In this document: positions 1 to 16,654 of the stretch, piece after piece
Layout of the letters: each line of letters begins with the position of its first letter
Position numbering within the stretch: position 1 is the first letter of the stretch
NCBI RefSeq assembly: GCF_040954835.1
Contig: NC_090712.1
Location: forward strand, 2,365,284-2,429,283
DNA: 64,000 bases
From: Lepisosteus oculatus
Taxonomy: Eukaryota; Chordata; Actinopteri; Semionotiformes; Lepisosteidae
Direction: 5' to 3'
Notes under the pieces: model-generated
Databases searched by the model: none
What the model was told of the DNA's origin: nothing
The model's input: the letters and a program-made list of their open reading frames with translations, nothing else
Translations under genes and position numbers: made by a program

Positions 1-14
1 TCTCACCTTTGCAC
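1..14 (-). CDS. TBP: TBP last exon, first 14 bases only
   Basis: The reverse strand shows a pyrimidine-rich acceptor ending in ttgttcccag at about 15-24, followed by bases encoding (G)AKVR. This continues the phase left by the exon at 402-496. In vertebrate TBP this leads into the final helix of the second core repeat, which lies outside the window. Confidence 0.9.
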
Positions 15-3000
15 CTGGGAACAAAGGTGGAAAATGAATGGAAATCGTCATTCGTACAGCACTAGTGTTGACATGTCAATCTGTACACGCTCTTGATATC
101 CCAAAAAACATTTAAGTCAGCCACAATGGCGCACTCACAAATTGTACTATGTTTTTCTCTTTGGTATGTTAATCTTCAGCTACACATGAACAAGTACTTG
201 TGAAAATGGTATCTGTTACAAGGTACTTGGCTCAAGAGACAAAACTGTACACTTCGTTTCTTTTCCACTGTGCAAATACACTTCTATTTGACCTACTAAT
301 CAGTTTGATAATCTATAAATATGATAAATGTTACAGCTATTAGGATTCACAACAAATGATTTATTCTTCAATTATAGTCATTGAATGCAGCAAAATCTTA
401 CCTGTTAGTACAACTTTTCCAGACACAAATATTAAAAGTACAATTCTGGGCTTGATCATTCTGTAAATTAAGCCTGGGAACAACTCGGGCTCATAGCTAA
501 AAAATAAAAATGATAAGTCATTTAAAGATATTCGTAGAAATATGGTCAAGAGAAGAAAAGGAAAATATCAAGGACAATATTTATAGAAATTTCAAAAAAA
601 TATTATTCAGAGTTACTACTGCACCCCCACAATGAGAGTGGTCTTCACAATCCAGTTTAGCGACCCCAGGAACAACAATGCTGTTTCATTAGGGCATAAT
701 GGTATACTGGCACTCATCTTCTTGCTATCTGAATCTCCTTACTTGCTCTTACATCCCAAAGGACTGAATAAAATAGTTTCTTATTGTACATTCAGAAAAC
801 AGCACAGTCTACTTTCTTTAAAACAGTGCTTTTGTACACAAACACCCAATTGTGATGTTTTATAAAAGTGTGCATGACATACCTGCTAAACTGCTGATGT
901 GTTAGGACCAGACCTTCAAGTCTTATAGGGAACTTGACATCGCAGCTTCCCACCATATTCTGAATCTTAAAATCCAGGAACTTTGCTGGAAAGCCCAACT
1001 TCTGGACCACTCTGGCATATTTTCTGGCTGCCAATCGTGACTGTTCCTCACTGTGAGCAGAGGAAAGAAATGCAGGTACAGTGTGATGTGCAGTAAAGAT
1101 TTGCAGGTACAAGCAGGCAGGCAAGAGGCAAGTGAACACAGGTGATCAAAGGGTGTCTCTGATGATTAACTTCACGGTAAATAATGAAACCATAATTGAT
1201 CAATATTCAGCAGCCATAGAGCACAGCACAAAGGTAGGAGGAAAGGAAGAGGAAAAGAGACTCCTAACAGGCTAAAAGAACTGTTAATCTTTTTTTTTGA
1301 AGAGCAAAGACGACAAGATGGTCCGATTCTAGTTTTCCAACTCCTCGAAGGTAGAGACAAAGTCAGCCCAGTGGACACAATAAACAGTGAAACACAAGCC
1401 AGGGGACATGTGAAAGTGCATTTAATACAGAGAACAGGAGGCACATCTTCACCCAAAGGGTTATGTGATTATCCTTATGAAGCCCAGAGCTTCAAGTCTG
1501 AAAGCAGGATATCTGATGACGCACCTCTTTGCTCCAGTGCACACCATCTTCCCAGAGCTGAAGATGAGGGCAGTTGTTCTTGGTTCCCGTATTCTCATAA
1601 TTACGGCTGCAAATCGCTACAAGGCAAAAAAAGTTGTTAATCTTTTTCCCCAACAAAAAAAAAATCACAATCCTTAGTACTCCCAATAAATAGTAAAGTG
1701 GTTTGGGAAACATTTTGTTTCATACAACTTTCAGGGCTGTGTACATCACGATTCAAGAGATCACTGATCAGAAATAAAGAAAGGCTTTGAACAGTCAACA
1801 TGTGCATGTCTTCAACAAGCTCTCGATTTACAATGAAATACCCAGGAGGAAGACACACAGCACAGTTTGTAATAACAGGGTTAACACCTACAGCAGTTTC
1901 ACAGACTCCAATTACCATCAGTCCTGGACTATCTAATGTGCATTTAGATAAACTAATCCAGGGCTACTTCTAATAGGGGGGTGGGTGCACGAAAGTCTCC
2001 TCTTATTAGTGGAAAAACCTCAAAATAAACATCTTACCTTTGGATTATATTCAGCATTTCTGGCTCGCAGTGCTATTGTTTTTAGGTCGAGCTTACAGCC
2101 CAGGTTTACAGTGGACACTATATTTCTAAAAGAGAAGCAGAGTGGGATATTCAATTGGTTAAAAAAAACAAAAGGCATATAGTGATAAGTGATAAGCCAG
2201 CAGCCATATCACTCTGCAACTCACATCTGGCAGCCCACTGGAGCTCAGCAGGTGTGAGCCTGGTCAGTACCTGGATGGGAGACCTCCTGGGAAAAACTAA
2301 GGTTGCTGCTGGAAGAGGTGTTAGTGGGGCCAGCAGGGGGCGCTCACCCTGTGGTCCATGTGGGTCCTAATGCCCCAGTATAGTGACGGGGACACTATAC
2401 TGTAAACAGGTGCTGTCCTTCGGATGAGACGTAAAACCGAGGTCCTGACTCTCTGTGATCATTAAAAATCCCAGGGCGTCTCTCGAAAGAAGTAGGGGTG
2501 TAACCCCGGCGTCCTGGCCAAATTTCCCATTGGCCCTTACAAATCATGGCCTCCTAATAATCTTCATCTATAAATTGGCTTTATTACTCTGCTCTTCTCC
2601 CCACTGAGAGCTGGTGTGTGGTGAGCGTTCTGGCGCACTATGGCTGCCGTCGCATCATCCATGTGGGGCTACAGACTGGTGGTGGTGGAGGGGATCCCCA
2701 TTACCTGTAAAGCACTTTGAGTGGAGTGTCCAGAAAAGCGCTATATAAGTGTAAGCTATTATTAATTATTATATACAACCTCACTGTCAGTGAATAAATA
2801 CTTTTTGTTTTCTAATGGCAACCATACTAAAACTGACAAACTGCATTTCTGTAATACGTTCATTTAATTGATTTTGCTCTTATTTCCATGACGGTGGCAC
2901 TGCTTCGGAGTGCACTATGCCCCGTTTCCCCTGGCTTCTTCCATTTCTAGCCGAGGCATCCAGTCTGAACAAGCTATTTAGACACATTCAATTATCAGTA

Positions 3001-3445
3001 TCTGCTCGACAATCCCCAATGACTGCTTCATGTCGGCAGCGCATAAAGCTGCCAATCAAAAGCAATCTTTTGAAACGCTTTGCTGCAGGCACTTAAAAAT
3101 CAGAGTTCTTGCCTATTCGTTTTTTTAAGCATGAAACACACTGCTCAAACAGATTCCTATCTGGAGACAGACTTAGCCAGTCTAAGGTTCTCCATTTTTA
3201 TCTTCTGATATATTCCTTGGTTGCCTTCAATCACCGTTATGCTGCATGGCGAATCTTCACCCAATAGGTATGAATGCATTCTCTTCTACACAAGCAGACC
3301 AATGCTTCTGTGAACATTAGAATGTTGTTTTTGCAGCCATTGTTACATCGGTAAAAACAAGACAGCCAGTTCCAGAGGCTGCAGTAAGTGAAAGGTCATA
3401 CTTAAGGACACACCTACTATTGAAGAGAGATGCAGAGGAACTAAT

Positions 3446-3481
<36 letters not shown>

Positions 3482-5189
3482 TGCTTACAGTTATATAGCG
3501 CTTTTCTGGACACTCCACTCAAAGCGCTTTACAGACAATGGGGATCCCCTCCACCATTGATACTTGGAGTTTCTCTATGTATGGACTCAGTGGCCTGTTC
3601 ATTATGGGGAAAATTGGTCAGAGCACAACAATACAATGAAGCATCTGATGTCTAACACAGCATGGCAGAAAGGCAGGTTTGGTCAGCAGTTCTGTGTAGT
3701 GTGGTCCTATTCTTTTGCACCTGTAGAGGGCTCAACAGCCGAACAGTGTTTCTTCTCAGCGAGGAATTAAACATTATTTGTTCCCGGTTCTAAAGCATGC
3801 ATTTCATTAGTTTGCAGTTAAATCAATCCAATTTAGATTTCGCACACAAATCTGCCCAGCACACAGATCCAGCTGGCTGCGATATACGGAGCTAATCTTG
3901 TACCACCGCAGGCAGAAGACTCAGCCTGCAAGCTCGAGGAGCTGGGGCACGAGCCCTGGCGAGAGGGTGAGGAGGACGGAGGGGGTACTCACTGGAGCTG
4001 GGGCACGATGCCGGAGCTCTCGGACGCAGGCGTGGCCGGGGTGATAGGGGTCATGGGGGTGAGTGGGGTGGTGTACATGGGGGTGTTTCCGGGAAGGGCG
4101 GTGGTCGTGACGGTCTGGGAATGATAGAGCTGTGGCGTCTGGCCTGAGGAAGCTTGCACCACGCCCTGCTGGGACGTGGACTGCTGCTGCTGCTGCTGTT
4201 GCTGTTGTTGTTGCTGCTGCTGCTGTTGTTGTTGTTGCTGCCGCTGCTGCTCCTCCAGCAGAGAGAGGCTGTTGGTGCTCTGAACGGGCTGTGGCGTCAG
4301 CCCCGTGCCGTAGGGCATCATGGGGCTGAACAGAGGCATGCCAGGCGTCATGGCACCCTGAAGGAGCAAACAGGACACTATGAGAGGATGGCACAGGGAG
4401 CTGAAGAAACTCTGGAGGAAAAAAACAGTCAAGAGGCTATTTGAACTTCATTTAAACAGCATGCAGTCAGATACTGTTGTTTATTTGTCAGTTTCTGTTT
4501 TGATTTGGCCACACCGGTTGTTCTCATCGGCCATGCCAATAAAGCCCCTTGAATTGAAATTGAATTGAAAACCGGTTCTTCATCAACAGACCAGCCCTTC
4601 TGTTGCTCTTGAGAAACCAGGGAAGTGACATTCCCCTCGACTGATTAAATAAACACTGTCGCCAGGACGGAAAACCTTGTACTTTTCAACCCTATACAAA
4701 TACACTGAACTAGCAATTAAACACCTTTCCCCATTTCACTGCTATCAAACAAACCCAAATCCAAACGCCTACTTGGCCTACTATGTTCTGGGGTAAGACG
4801 CAGAATGGATAGTTACAGGAACGATTTAAAGACATCATGCATGATATCACTCTCTTGCTGTCAAAGACTATACTTCTACCATGGCGCTCCAATTACAGTG
4901 CATAAATAAATGTGATCAGGGAACCTTTATTCTGACTAAATATAAAATATAAGCTGGAGCAGTGCTGAACTTGAAATACATGTCTGTAACAGTAGTTTGC
5001 ATTTTTTCAGCAAATTAAGTGAAAACGAAATGCTTGAATTTCCAACACTACTGAACACTCAGGAGATCTTTGCAATGTCCACCCTGTTCACTGATCCCAC
5101 TCCGATTCTCCTCGTGTGGAACCCCTCCTTCTCACCTGCGGAGACGCCAGGCCTTGTGCATATGGGGGCAAGCTGTTGTTCTGTTCCAT
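1..5189 (-). CDS. TBP: TATA-box-binding protein, split coding region, 3' end cut by window edge
   Basis: TBP is the saddle-shaped subunit of TFIID, and also of SL1 and TFIIIB, that binds the TATA element in the nucleus. Seven coding segments read in phase on the minus strand: 5136-5189, 3993-4357, 2038-2125, 1525-1616, 883-1050, 402-496 and 1-14, all with GT/AG borders. Together they give 292 residues; roughly 20 C-terminal residues should lie left of the window. The N-terminus is [18 protein letters not shown], followed by a polyglutamine run and a Pro/Thr/Met-rich linker. The two-fold repeated core domain then runs from [14 protein letters not shown] through [17 protein letters not shown] to the partial last exon (GAKVR). 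Core residues match vertebrate TBP nearly one for one. The introns hold a 5S-SINE (2196-2774) and a (TAA)n-SINE tail (3447-3559). No frameshift or stop was seen. The identification is as good as sequence alone allows. Confidence 0.97.
402..496 (-). CDS. TBP: TBP exon, second core repeat
   Basis: This 95-base exon encodes [19 protein letters not shown] and then a strand ending VVLTG, a DNA-contacting part of the second TBP repeat. The acceptor AG is at 497-498 and the donor GTAAGA at 396-401 on the minus strand. It is entered and left one base into a codon, which fits both neighbours. Confidence 0.97.
883..1050 (-). CDS. TBP: TBP exon, junction of first and second core repeats
   Basis: This 168-base exon encodes [20 protein letters not shown], then the strand with [20 protein letters not shown] and [14 protein letters not shown]. 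The basic helix and the repeat-linking strands are intact. The donor GTATGT is at 877-882 and the acceptor AG at 1051-1052. Confidence 0.97.
1525..1616 (-). CDS. TBP: TBP exon, first core repeat
   Basis: This 92-base exon encodes [20 protein letters not shown] and [10 protein letters not shown], the concave DNA-binding strands of the first repeat. The donor is GTGCGT (1519-1524) and the acceptor tract is gccttgtag. Confidence 0.97.
2038..2125 (-). CDS. TBP: TBP exon, start of the conserved core
   Basis: This 88-base exon begins the core domain: [20 protein letters not shown] then ARNAEYNPK. Its first base completes the Gln codon (CA|A) begun in the polyglutamine exon. The donor GTAAGA lies at 2032-2037. 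Confidence 0.97.
2196..2774 (+). mobile_element. 5S-rRNA-derived SINE, full length (copy 1)
   Basis: The head (2196 to about 2312) aligns with 5S rRNA. Recognisable blocks are GCCATATCACTCTG, GGAGCTCAGCAGG, GAGCCTGGTCAGTACC and TGGATGGGAGACC, which cover the internal Pol III promoter (box A, intermediate element, box C). A body of about 350 bases follows. The tail is TGTAAAGCACTTTGAG ... GCGCTATATAAGTGTAAG with ATT repeats, shared with the L2-like LINE at 36921-37283. This is the SINE3-type architecture. It lies in a TBP intron, antisense to TBP. Confidence 0.85.
3447..3481. repeat. (TAA)n microsatellite joined to SINE tail
   Basis: About 11 TAA units run directly into the reversed 3' tail of the 5S-SINE fragment that follows, so it probably grew from the SINE's ATT tail. 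Confidence 0.9.
3481..3559 (-). mobile_element. 5S-SINE 3'-tail fragment (copy 2)
   Basis: Only the tail survives: reversed GCGCTATATAA, the AAAGCGCTTTGAGTGG motif and the GGGGATCCCC block. It is 5'-truncated, as expected from LINE-type reverse transcription. Confidence 0.8.
3993..4357 (-). CDS. TBP: TBP N-terminal exon with polyglutamine tract
   Basis: This 365-base exon encodes [20 protein letters not shown], a Gln-rich block, and a Pro/Thr/Met repeat-like linker ([19 protein letters not shown]) ending GIVPQLQ. The Gln block reads EEQQR followed by exactly 20 uninterrupted glutamines (plus-strand 4181-4240), with CAA mixed among the CAG codons. The donor GTGAGT is at 3987-3992 and the acceptor AG at 4358-4359. 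Opposite-strand frames here read as poly-Leu or poly-Ala and are shadows. Confidence 0.97.
5136..5189 (-). CDS. TBP: TBP first coding exon with start codon
   Basis: ATG at 5187-5189 opens [18 protein letters not shown], matching the usual TBP N-terminus ([10 protein letters not shown] in human). The 18-codon segment ends at donor GTGAGA (5130-5135). The exon extends upstream as 5' UTR; its acceptor, somewhere within about 5200-5300, is uncertain. Confidence 0.95.
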
Positions 5190-6102
5190 TCTCTCCCGAG
5201 CCAAGCGTCACCAGAGAAACACCTCTGAAGGGCTTCTTCCACCTTTTGTCCGCAACTAAACTAACTGCAGCCAACACCAGTCATTCAGTTGAGACGTCCT
5301 GACAAAGGGCCTCTTCGAAACCTGAAATAAGAGGAAACAAAATACATCGCACGATGTTCCAAACAGAGAAGGACAAGTTCTAACAATGCACCTCTTAGTT
5401 ACGGAAAGTAAAAGATGTAAGATTTTTTGGATGAGACAACTTCCAAAGAAATGTTTTATCTTGACACGTTGGCCATTGTATGAGTGAGATACATTAAGCA
5501 TTTTAACACAACTGGTGCAGTACAGAGAAGTGGTTCTCAGCTCGTGACTGGGGGGAGGTCTGTCTCTTCTGGTGTTTGCTCCACTTGCTATCTTAATCAG
5601 GCAAAGTGGTCCCTTCAATTGATTTTCCAGCTTGATTTGACCATTAAATAGCTTGTCCACATAATTCTGTACTCAGATTTTGTTTTAGAAAATACTGCCA
5701 AGAAATCTCCATTCAGTATCTCCTCAACATGCTTAATTAAGTGGTTCTGGCATTTTTGTGTCTAAACAGTTCTCACGAAGTAATACATTATTTAGGTACA
5801 GGTACATGTGAGAACACTTTATCAAACCCTCCAACCAATAAAGGCCATTTTGTGTTCTCCAAAGACCCAATTACATACAATCCATACACCTGAATGAGTG
5901 CAGAAAAGGTTTTGGGGTCCATGTGCATCAACAACTCCGTAAATGCTCTTATGAAATTAACAGAATATCTTAATCAGCTACAGCTCTATCTGCCTAGATA
6001 ATCACAATGTCATCCTGAAAGAAAACCAGAAAGACCTGGAGGTCCTCCAGGTTCTGATGTGTACAGCACTAGTGTACAATGATTTGTGCATTAGATTAAC
6101 CT

Positions 6103-6662
6103 AGAAGCCATGTCACTCTGCAACTCACAACTGGCAGCCCACTGGAGCTCAGCAGGTGTGAGCCTGGCCAGTACCTGGATGGGAGACCTCCTGGGAAAAA
6201 CTAAGGTTGCTGCTGGAAGAGGTGTTAGTGGGGCCGGCAGGGGGCGCTCACCCTGCGGTCCATGTGGATCCTAATGCCCCAGTATAGTGAGGGGGACACT
6301 ATACTGTAAACAGGCGCCGTCCTTCGGATGAAAACCGAGGTTCTGACTCTTTGCGGTCATTAAAAATCCCAGGGCGTTTCTCGAAGAGAGTAGGCGTGTA
6401 ACCCCTGGCCAAATTTCCTATTGGCCCTTACCAATCATGGCCTCCTAATAATAATCTCCATCTATGAATTGGCTTCATCACTCTGCTCTCCTCCCCACTG
6501 AGAGCTGGTGTGTGGTGAGCGTTCTGGCGCACTATGGCTGCCGTCACATCATCCAGGTGGGGCTGCACACTGGTGGTGGTGGAGGGGATCCCCCATTACC
6601 TGTAAAGCGCTTTGAGTGGAGTGTCCAGAAAAGCTCTATATAAGTGTAAGCAATTATTATTA
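6103..6662 (+). mobile_element. 5S-rRNA-derived SINE, full length (copy 3)
   Basis: The 5S-like head, body and L2-like tail are in the same order as copy 1, at an estimated 90% or more identity by eye. It carries small deletions, for example at the 'gatgagacgtaaaaccgagg' site. It lies in the TBP 5'-UTR intron. Confidence 0.85.
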
Positions 6663-6675
6663 CTACGATGGTTAC

Positions 6676-6925
6676 AATGGTATGTTCTCCCTGTATTCAC
6701 ATTGGCTTTCTTCCCACAGTACAAATGCTGGTGGGTTAATTGGCTTCTTGGAAAATTGGCCCAGGTGCGAGTGTGTGCGTTTGTGTCTGTCTGTGCCCTG
6801 TGATGGACTGGTGTCCCATCCAGGGTGTACCCCGTCATACACCTGTTTCTGGGCAGGATAGGCTCTGGCTCCCCCCTGACCCCAAACTGGAAGAGGCAGT
6901 TTAGGAAATGGGTAGATGGATTTGT
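6676..6925 (+). repeat. Dispersed repeat of the 'CTGTGATGGACTGG' family (copy A)
   Basis: Sense copy with 'ctgtgatggactggtgtccc', 'atccagggtgtacccc', 'ataggctctggctcccccct' and a tail 'aaatgggtagatggat'. This family is common in fish genomes; its class is not evident from the sequence. Three further copies lie in this window. Confidence 0.75.
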
Positions 6926-8156
6926 TTACATCCCCAAGCACTAAATTATAAAAGGTCATTATTTTCTTATTTTTTTAGTCATCCTGGACAAAAACCAGGA
7001 TGTTACTTAAGGCTTTTTACAGTTGATGACTCAACACACTCAGTACATTAAGGTAATGTACTATACAGGGTATAGTCACACATTACACCAAGCTACAGGT
7101 ATTACACCTATGCAGTTAAATAATTAGGCCTTTGATGTAACTGACAGCTCAGGCTGGAACCCCTGATGGTTAAACATCTCAGTTAAATGTCCCATCAGAA
7201 GGATATATGGCACTGCCTGAGTTTTTTTATACTGGTCTTGGGGACCCACCGTGTCTGCCGATCTTCATTCCATTTGATAACACTCTTCAATGAACTCGAC
7301 TAATAATTGTCTTGCTTAGTCCTCTAATAAATAGTTTGCAGCTTTGACAGCAGAAGACCGAGCCGGGCAGAGCGCAGTTCAACGACAACGCGAAGCAACG
7401 AGACCCAGCCCTCCACCAAAACACGGTCCTGACAGCAGTGTCGAAATGTTGGCACCAAAGCCAGTTCTTACTTAACTCTTACTTACCCACCTGCTAAATC
7501 GGAGACACTAATGCAACTAGGTTTTCCAGCACCCAGGTTCTGGAGCTGATGTAGACATTGCAGAAGGACATTACAGCAGTGTTGGACCAGCGCATATTAA
7601 CAGATTTATTCATCGAGAAACCTCTCTTCGCCACCGCTGTAGTATCGCCTTTGTGTCGTAGTTGACGAAGTGCAAAACCATGCACCTTAAGTAACCATGC
7701 CAGTTAGTCTTTAAATCATGGGTTTAAATGATTTTAAATCAGAGCCGTTACTTTCCTAGTATGGGGCACTGCAGATATGCGAGATAAAGAACAAATGCAC
7801 TATAAAACAACGCTCAGTGCATAATTATCTATAAATAAAAAAGCGAGTTAAAAATTATAGCTGACCGCAACAAACATACAATCTTCGCGAGCACGTATCT
7901 TTTACGTTTGAAGGCGTAAAATTCATTTTAGGGCTGTTTATAAATGACTTGGCAGTTATACCCAAATACATTTTAAACAAATTAATTGCAAAATAATCCC
8001 GCTCACACACATACAATTTCCTTCTGGTACCCGACGGCCCCGACGTGTAGCGAGACATTCCTTCGCAAAATAAACACACCCTCGCTATCTAGGCTCATTA
8101 CTGTCTCCCAAACACAGAAAATAAACGGTTAGCCCCTTCGTCCCGTTTCCCCTCAC

Positions 8157-8272
8157 CTTTTTACGCCTCTGTCTCTGCAGCAGCTCTTGTTTTTTCGACC
8201 GCTCACTACCGCAAAAAAAACCCTCCTTCTCTCCCAGCAAACTGCGCGCAAACTTCCTGTAGCGCCGAGTTG
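8157..8272 (-). other. TBP: Putative TBP non-coding first exon
   Basis: On the minus strand a stretch ends ...gaggcgtaaaaag at a good donor GTGAGG (8151-8156). It lies about 60-110 bases downstream of two ETS-like motifs. Vertebrate TBP genes usually start with a non-coding exon, and this is the only promoter-like block with a correctly placed donor upstream of 5,189. The 5' limit is a guess. Transcript data would settle it. Confidence 0.5.
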
Positions 8273-8283
8273 TCCTTCCGGAA
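8252..8283 (-). promoter_or_regulatory. Probable TBP promoter with two ETS-type sites
   Basis: A CAGGAAGT motif (minus strand, 8252-8259) and a palindromic TTCCGGAA (8276-8283) sit just upstream of the proposed first exon in a locally CG-containing stretch with no TATA box. ETS/GABP sites are typical of housekeeping promoters and are known from mammalian TBP promoters. Function here is inferred. Confidence 0.5.
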
Positions 8284-8299
8284 CAGCCGTGCAAAACTA

Positions 8300-11200
8300 A
8301 AAATGTGATGGTGGTCGCTATATGTGAACAGGGTTTAAGAGTAATTGCCTAGGTGTTTTAAAATACAGGAGACATAACAAGTCTGGTGGTCATTTGTTTT
8401 TCAGATAATTGGTCTTAAATATAATTTTTTTAATCCTTTTTTTTAAATCCTTATGAGTTTCAATCAGTATGTCAAAGAGTGTGATTCTGTACATGATTTC
8501 ATATACAGACGTCTCTCGTGTGTTTATAAAATTTTGAGGTCAACTAAATACAGCTTTCTACTAGGACACAGCAGGGTATGGGCCGACAGTTTTATACTGG
8601 AAGGAGTGCCTTAGTTATTATTGATTTATCTAAAGCAAAACTTGAGTGTTTAGTACTTGGAATTATATCAGTCGTGTATATACGTAATAATACGGTAAAT
8701 AACCATTTTTAAATTGTGTGCAGAACATTTGGATTTCGCTAATCTAAAGCATACGGATAAACAGGATTTTGTGATTTGTGCTTTGGGCACTAATTTTAAT
8801 GCGGCGCTCATTGGAAGCAGGGCGATCCTTCTCGTTGTTTTCTGTGTCATCGGGTGCGCAGGCAGAAACTGGGTCGTGCAGGGAAATGAGTGTTGAATTC
8901 AATTATTGATGTAAAGATGGGTGTAAAAATGGTGTTTGCGATATGGTGTAACAATCTGAACGAAATCCTAAATACGAGACGGGCACACACAATCGTTTGT
9001 AGCGAGAGAGTCTTATTGAAAATGTCACATGAGGCTGCAGTGTGGTTCACTGTGCAAGACGAGGTGGACAGAGTGGTCAGCCGGAGTATCCCCAGGTCCG
9101 GGCTAGACACCTTCGACAATGAATTTTTTTTCGACCACTTCCATTTCTCTACTCCCACACCCCCCCTTATCCACGTCTCCGTTGTCTCTGTGGGCTGCGT
9201 GCGGGACAGCCCTGCTCGCGGCTCTGAGCTCCTGTGCAAACGGGTCCCTGCAGACACATGGCGGAGGTTGCGGGGACGCCCCAGTCCTCCGTCAGCCCAG
9301 CCGCGACCACAGTTTCCCCAGTCTTGCCTGACAGGGCAGAGCAGCTCGGGTGTCGCCTAGAGCTGGGCTGCACTCAAGTGCGCACCACAGCGCCCGTAGA
9401 AAGAGAGTTCGTTTTCATGAGTACAAACACCTACCGGTCCATCAGTCCAGATGGTTTGCGACTCGCACAGTAATTTACTCAGTGTTGCAACTTTTTGGGA
9501 ACCGTCCTCCATAAGCAAAGAGTTCCAGGCTGGCATTTGTGGAGATGATGGATGGCTTGCTGGTGTTGATTGAGTGGCAAGGTTGATCCACTCATTCGTC
9601 CGAAAGGAAGTCAACATAACCAGTCTTGGACTTCTCTGAACATTTTAAAACAAAATCCCGATGAAGCCTTTCTGCATATCATCAGGAAAAACCAATTGAA
9701 AGACTGTTGTCAGAATAATTTTAACTACTCATTGCTATGTTTAGGGGTGAAGTCTCTGTGGTTTGGGGTACCCCACAGGCCCTAATGAACCTGAGTACTT
9801 TTTAAATTAAACCGAGTAGTTTTTGGGGGTACCCTCACGCCTTGGTTGACCCAAGGCTGGTTTTACAGGGTTGTGTGCTTTATTGTTTTGTCATGCTTGT
9901 CTTCTAGCTTTGTTTTCACTCTGTGCAGTAAATGTCTAGATTGCTTTTTATGATATTTGCCTTGGCTTACCTGCTGTTGGTTTAGGCCTAGGGTTTGCCT
10001 TTAAAAAGGATCCACTTGCCTGATTTACACCGATACATAATCACCTCTCCGATTAGCATCTCATTTGCTTTTAGACAGCAGAAGTTGCTTTTTGCAGAAG
10101 CACCTCCTCACCCGTGTCGGATCCAGCTGATCAGGCGGAAGGGCGATACAACAGAGCCCATGACAAGACCCATAGTTATCCAGAGGACATCTGGTGCCCT
10201 CAAACTGAGATTACGGGTGCAATCAGAAACAGACGCCCACCAGGGCCACTGAGATTATCAATGCCCGTGTAAGGGTTCTGGGGGTCTCCGCCCTTGCCCC
10301 TCCTGCCCTGCCAGTTCGTCTCTCATGAACCCTGGTCTCTGGTGTCATGCAACAGGGAGCTTGCCAGCTGAGCTGAAGGAGAACTCGGGTTAAACACAGG
10401 GGGGTATTCGTTACACCTGTTGCACGCTGCACAACATCGCCCGGAAGTTCTCTGTCGGGCTGCTGGAGGAGAGCCCACCCTGATCCAGACATGGCCCTTC
10501 CGAGACAGCAACTGATAAAAACTCATTTATACGAGGATTTAAGCAGTCCATCAGAACACTCCGGAGGGTTCTCAGAAAACTGTCTTTTTCCACGACTCAA
10601 GACCACTTTGCTCACTTTAAATTGCTAATGAGCTACAGAGCAGGGCTATTCAATTTGAGGCTCTCTTTTATTACAGATCCAGAATTATACTACAGCCCAA
10701 CCCCCAACCCCTTATAATCTGTAAACCACACTTAATTCAAGACCCCTAATTACAAACCCAATACTTCAAGCAGTGTTTCTGTGGCCTTTGGATCCATGCA
10801 ATTCTTTATGTGCATTTAAAGGACTTATGCAAATTCATGCTGCATATTAAAAATCACTCTTACAGTAATAATGTAATCACATGAATAATATAAATTCATT
10901 TACATTATTGAACAGCAGCAGTGGAGTCCTTGGTTCTAACTAAAGCAGGGGTGCCCAACTTCAATACTAGAGAGCCCATGTGTTTGCATTTTTCCAACTC
11001 CGCTCTTAGATTACATAATTTTATGGCTTAACTGTACCTCTTTAACTTTTCCCAACTTGTCAGCTGCTGCCGTATAGTGATGTCGAAAGCCTATCGACAC
11101 TGACTGTCAGAACCTGCATTGGTTCCAGAAATAAAAATGTTCATTACTAAATAATCCGTATCGCATGGATAGTTTGGTTATTTCAAAATCAGGAACACGC

Positions 11201-11470
11201 ACTCCAGATACAAAAATAATTATAGGGAAACTGCAGAGGTTTATTTAGATATCAATGATTGATTTTAGATCAATGGAGTTTTTAGAATGTGGAAAATTAT
11301 AGTTTTAGCTAATGGAATAGAACATATGGATGTTTCAGCGCAAAATGACATGAAACATACCTGGCAAACTATTAAATTGGTTTACATTTTTGTTTAAAAA
11401 CAAAGTTAGGGTCAGTTTAAATACAGAAAGGAGTACTTCCTTGTAATAGAAAATATACATACCATACCTC
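8300..11470. other. Intergenic region between TBP 5' end and PSMB1 3' end
   Basis: About 3.2 kb with no gene I can support. It contains an unusually long open frame on the plus strand (8890-9360, 156 codons) and a second frame from an ATGGCGG at 9258 (72 codons); neither is recognisable. The remainder is AT-rich with no clear mobile element. Confidence 0.5.
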
Positions 11471-11476
11471 TTTATT
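11471..11476 (-). terminator. PSMB1 polyadenylation signal AATAAA
   Basis: The minus strand reads AATAAA about 80 bases past the PSMB1 stop codon, the expected placement for a short 3' UTR. Confidence 0.7.
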
Positions 11477-11554
11477 TACTACACAAGATGACAGTGTAAA
11501 AAATTAATACACTTTCATTAAACATTTCTGAAGGAAAGTGGTACAAGTTTATTC

Positions 11555-16654
<5,100 letters not shown>

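Larger units (their letters stand above)
5190..8156 (-). other. TBP: TBP 5'-UTR intron region with repeats
   Basis: This is the non-coding interval between the TBP start codon and the proposed non-coding first exon. It includes a full-length 5S-derived SINE (6103-6662) followed directly by a dispersed-repeat copy (6676-6925). The rest is AT-rich sequence in which I see no supported gene. Confidence 0.6.

Noticed and set aside
4132..4444. Plus-strand frames of poly-Leu/poly-Ala opposite the TBP polyglutamine exon
   Set aside because: They are antisense shadows of the CAG/CAA run.
4530..4572. 'ccaataaagccccttgaatt' plus GAATTGAAATT repeats, like a retroelement tail with poly(A) signal
   Set aside because: No element body could be recognised upstream, so it is not listed as a feature.
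10940..11060. 'aagcaggggtgcccaact' resembling the end of a known fish DNA-transposon-like repeat
   Set aside because: Too short and without a second end or target-site duplication.
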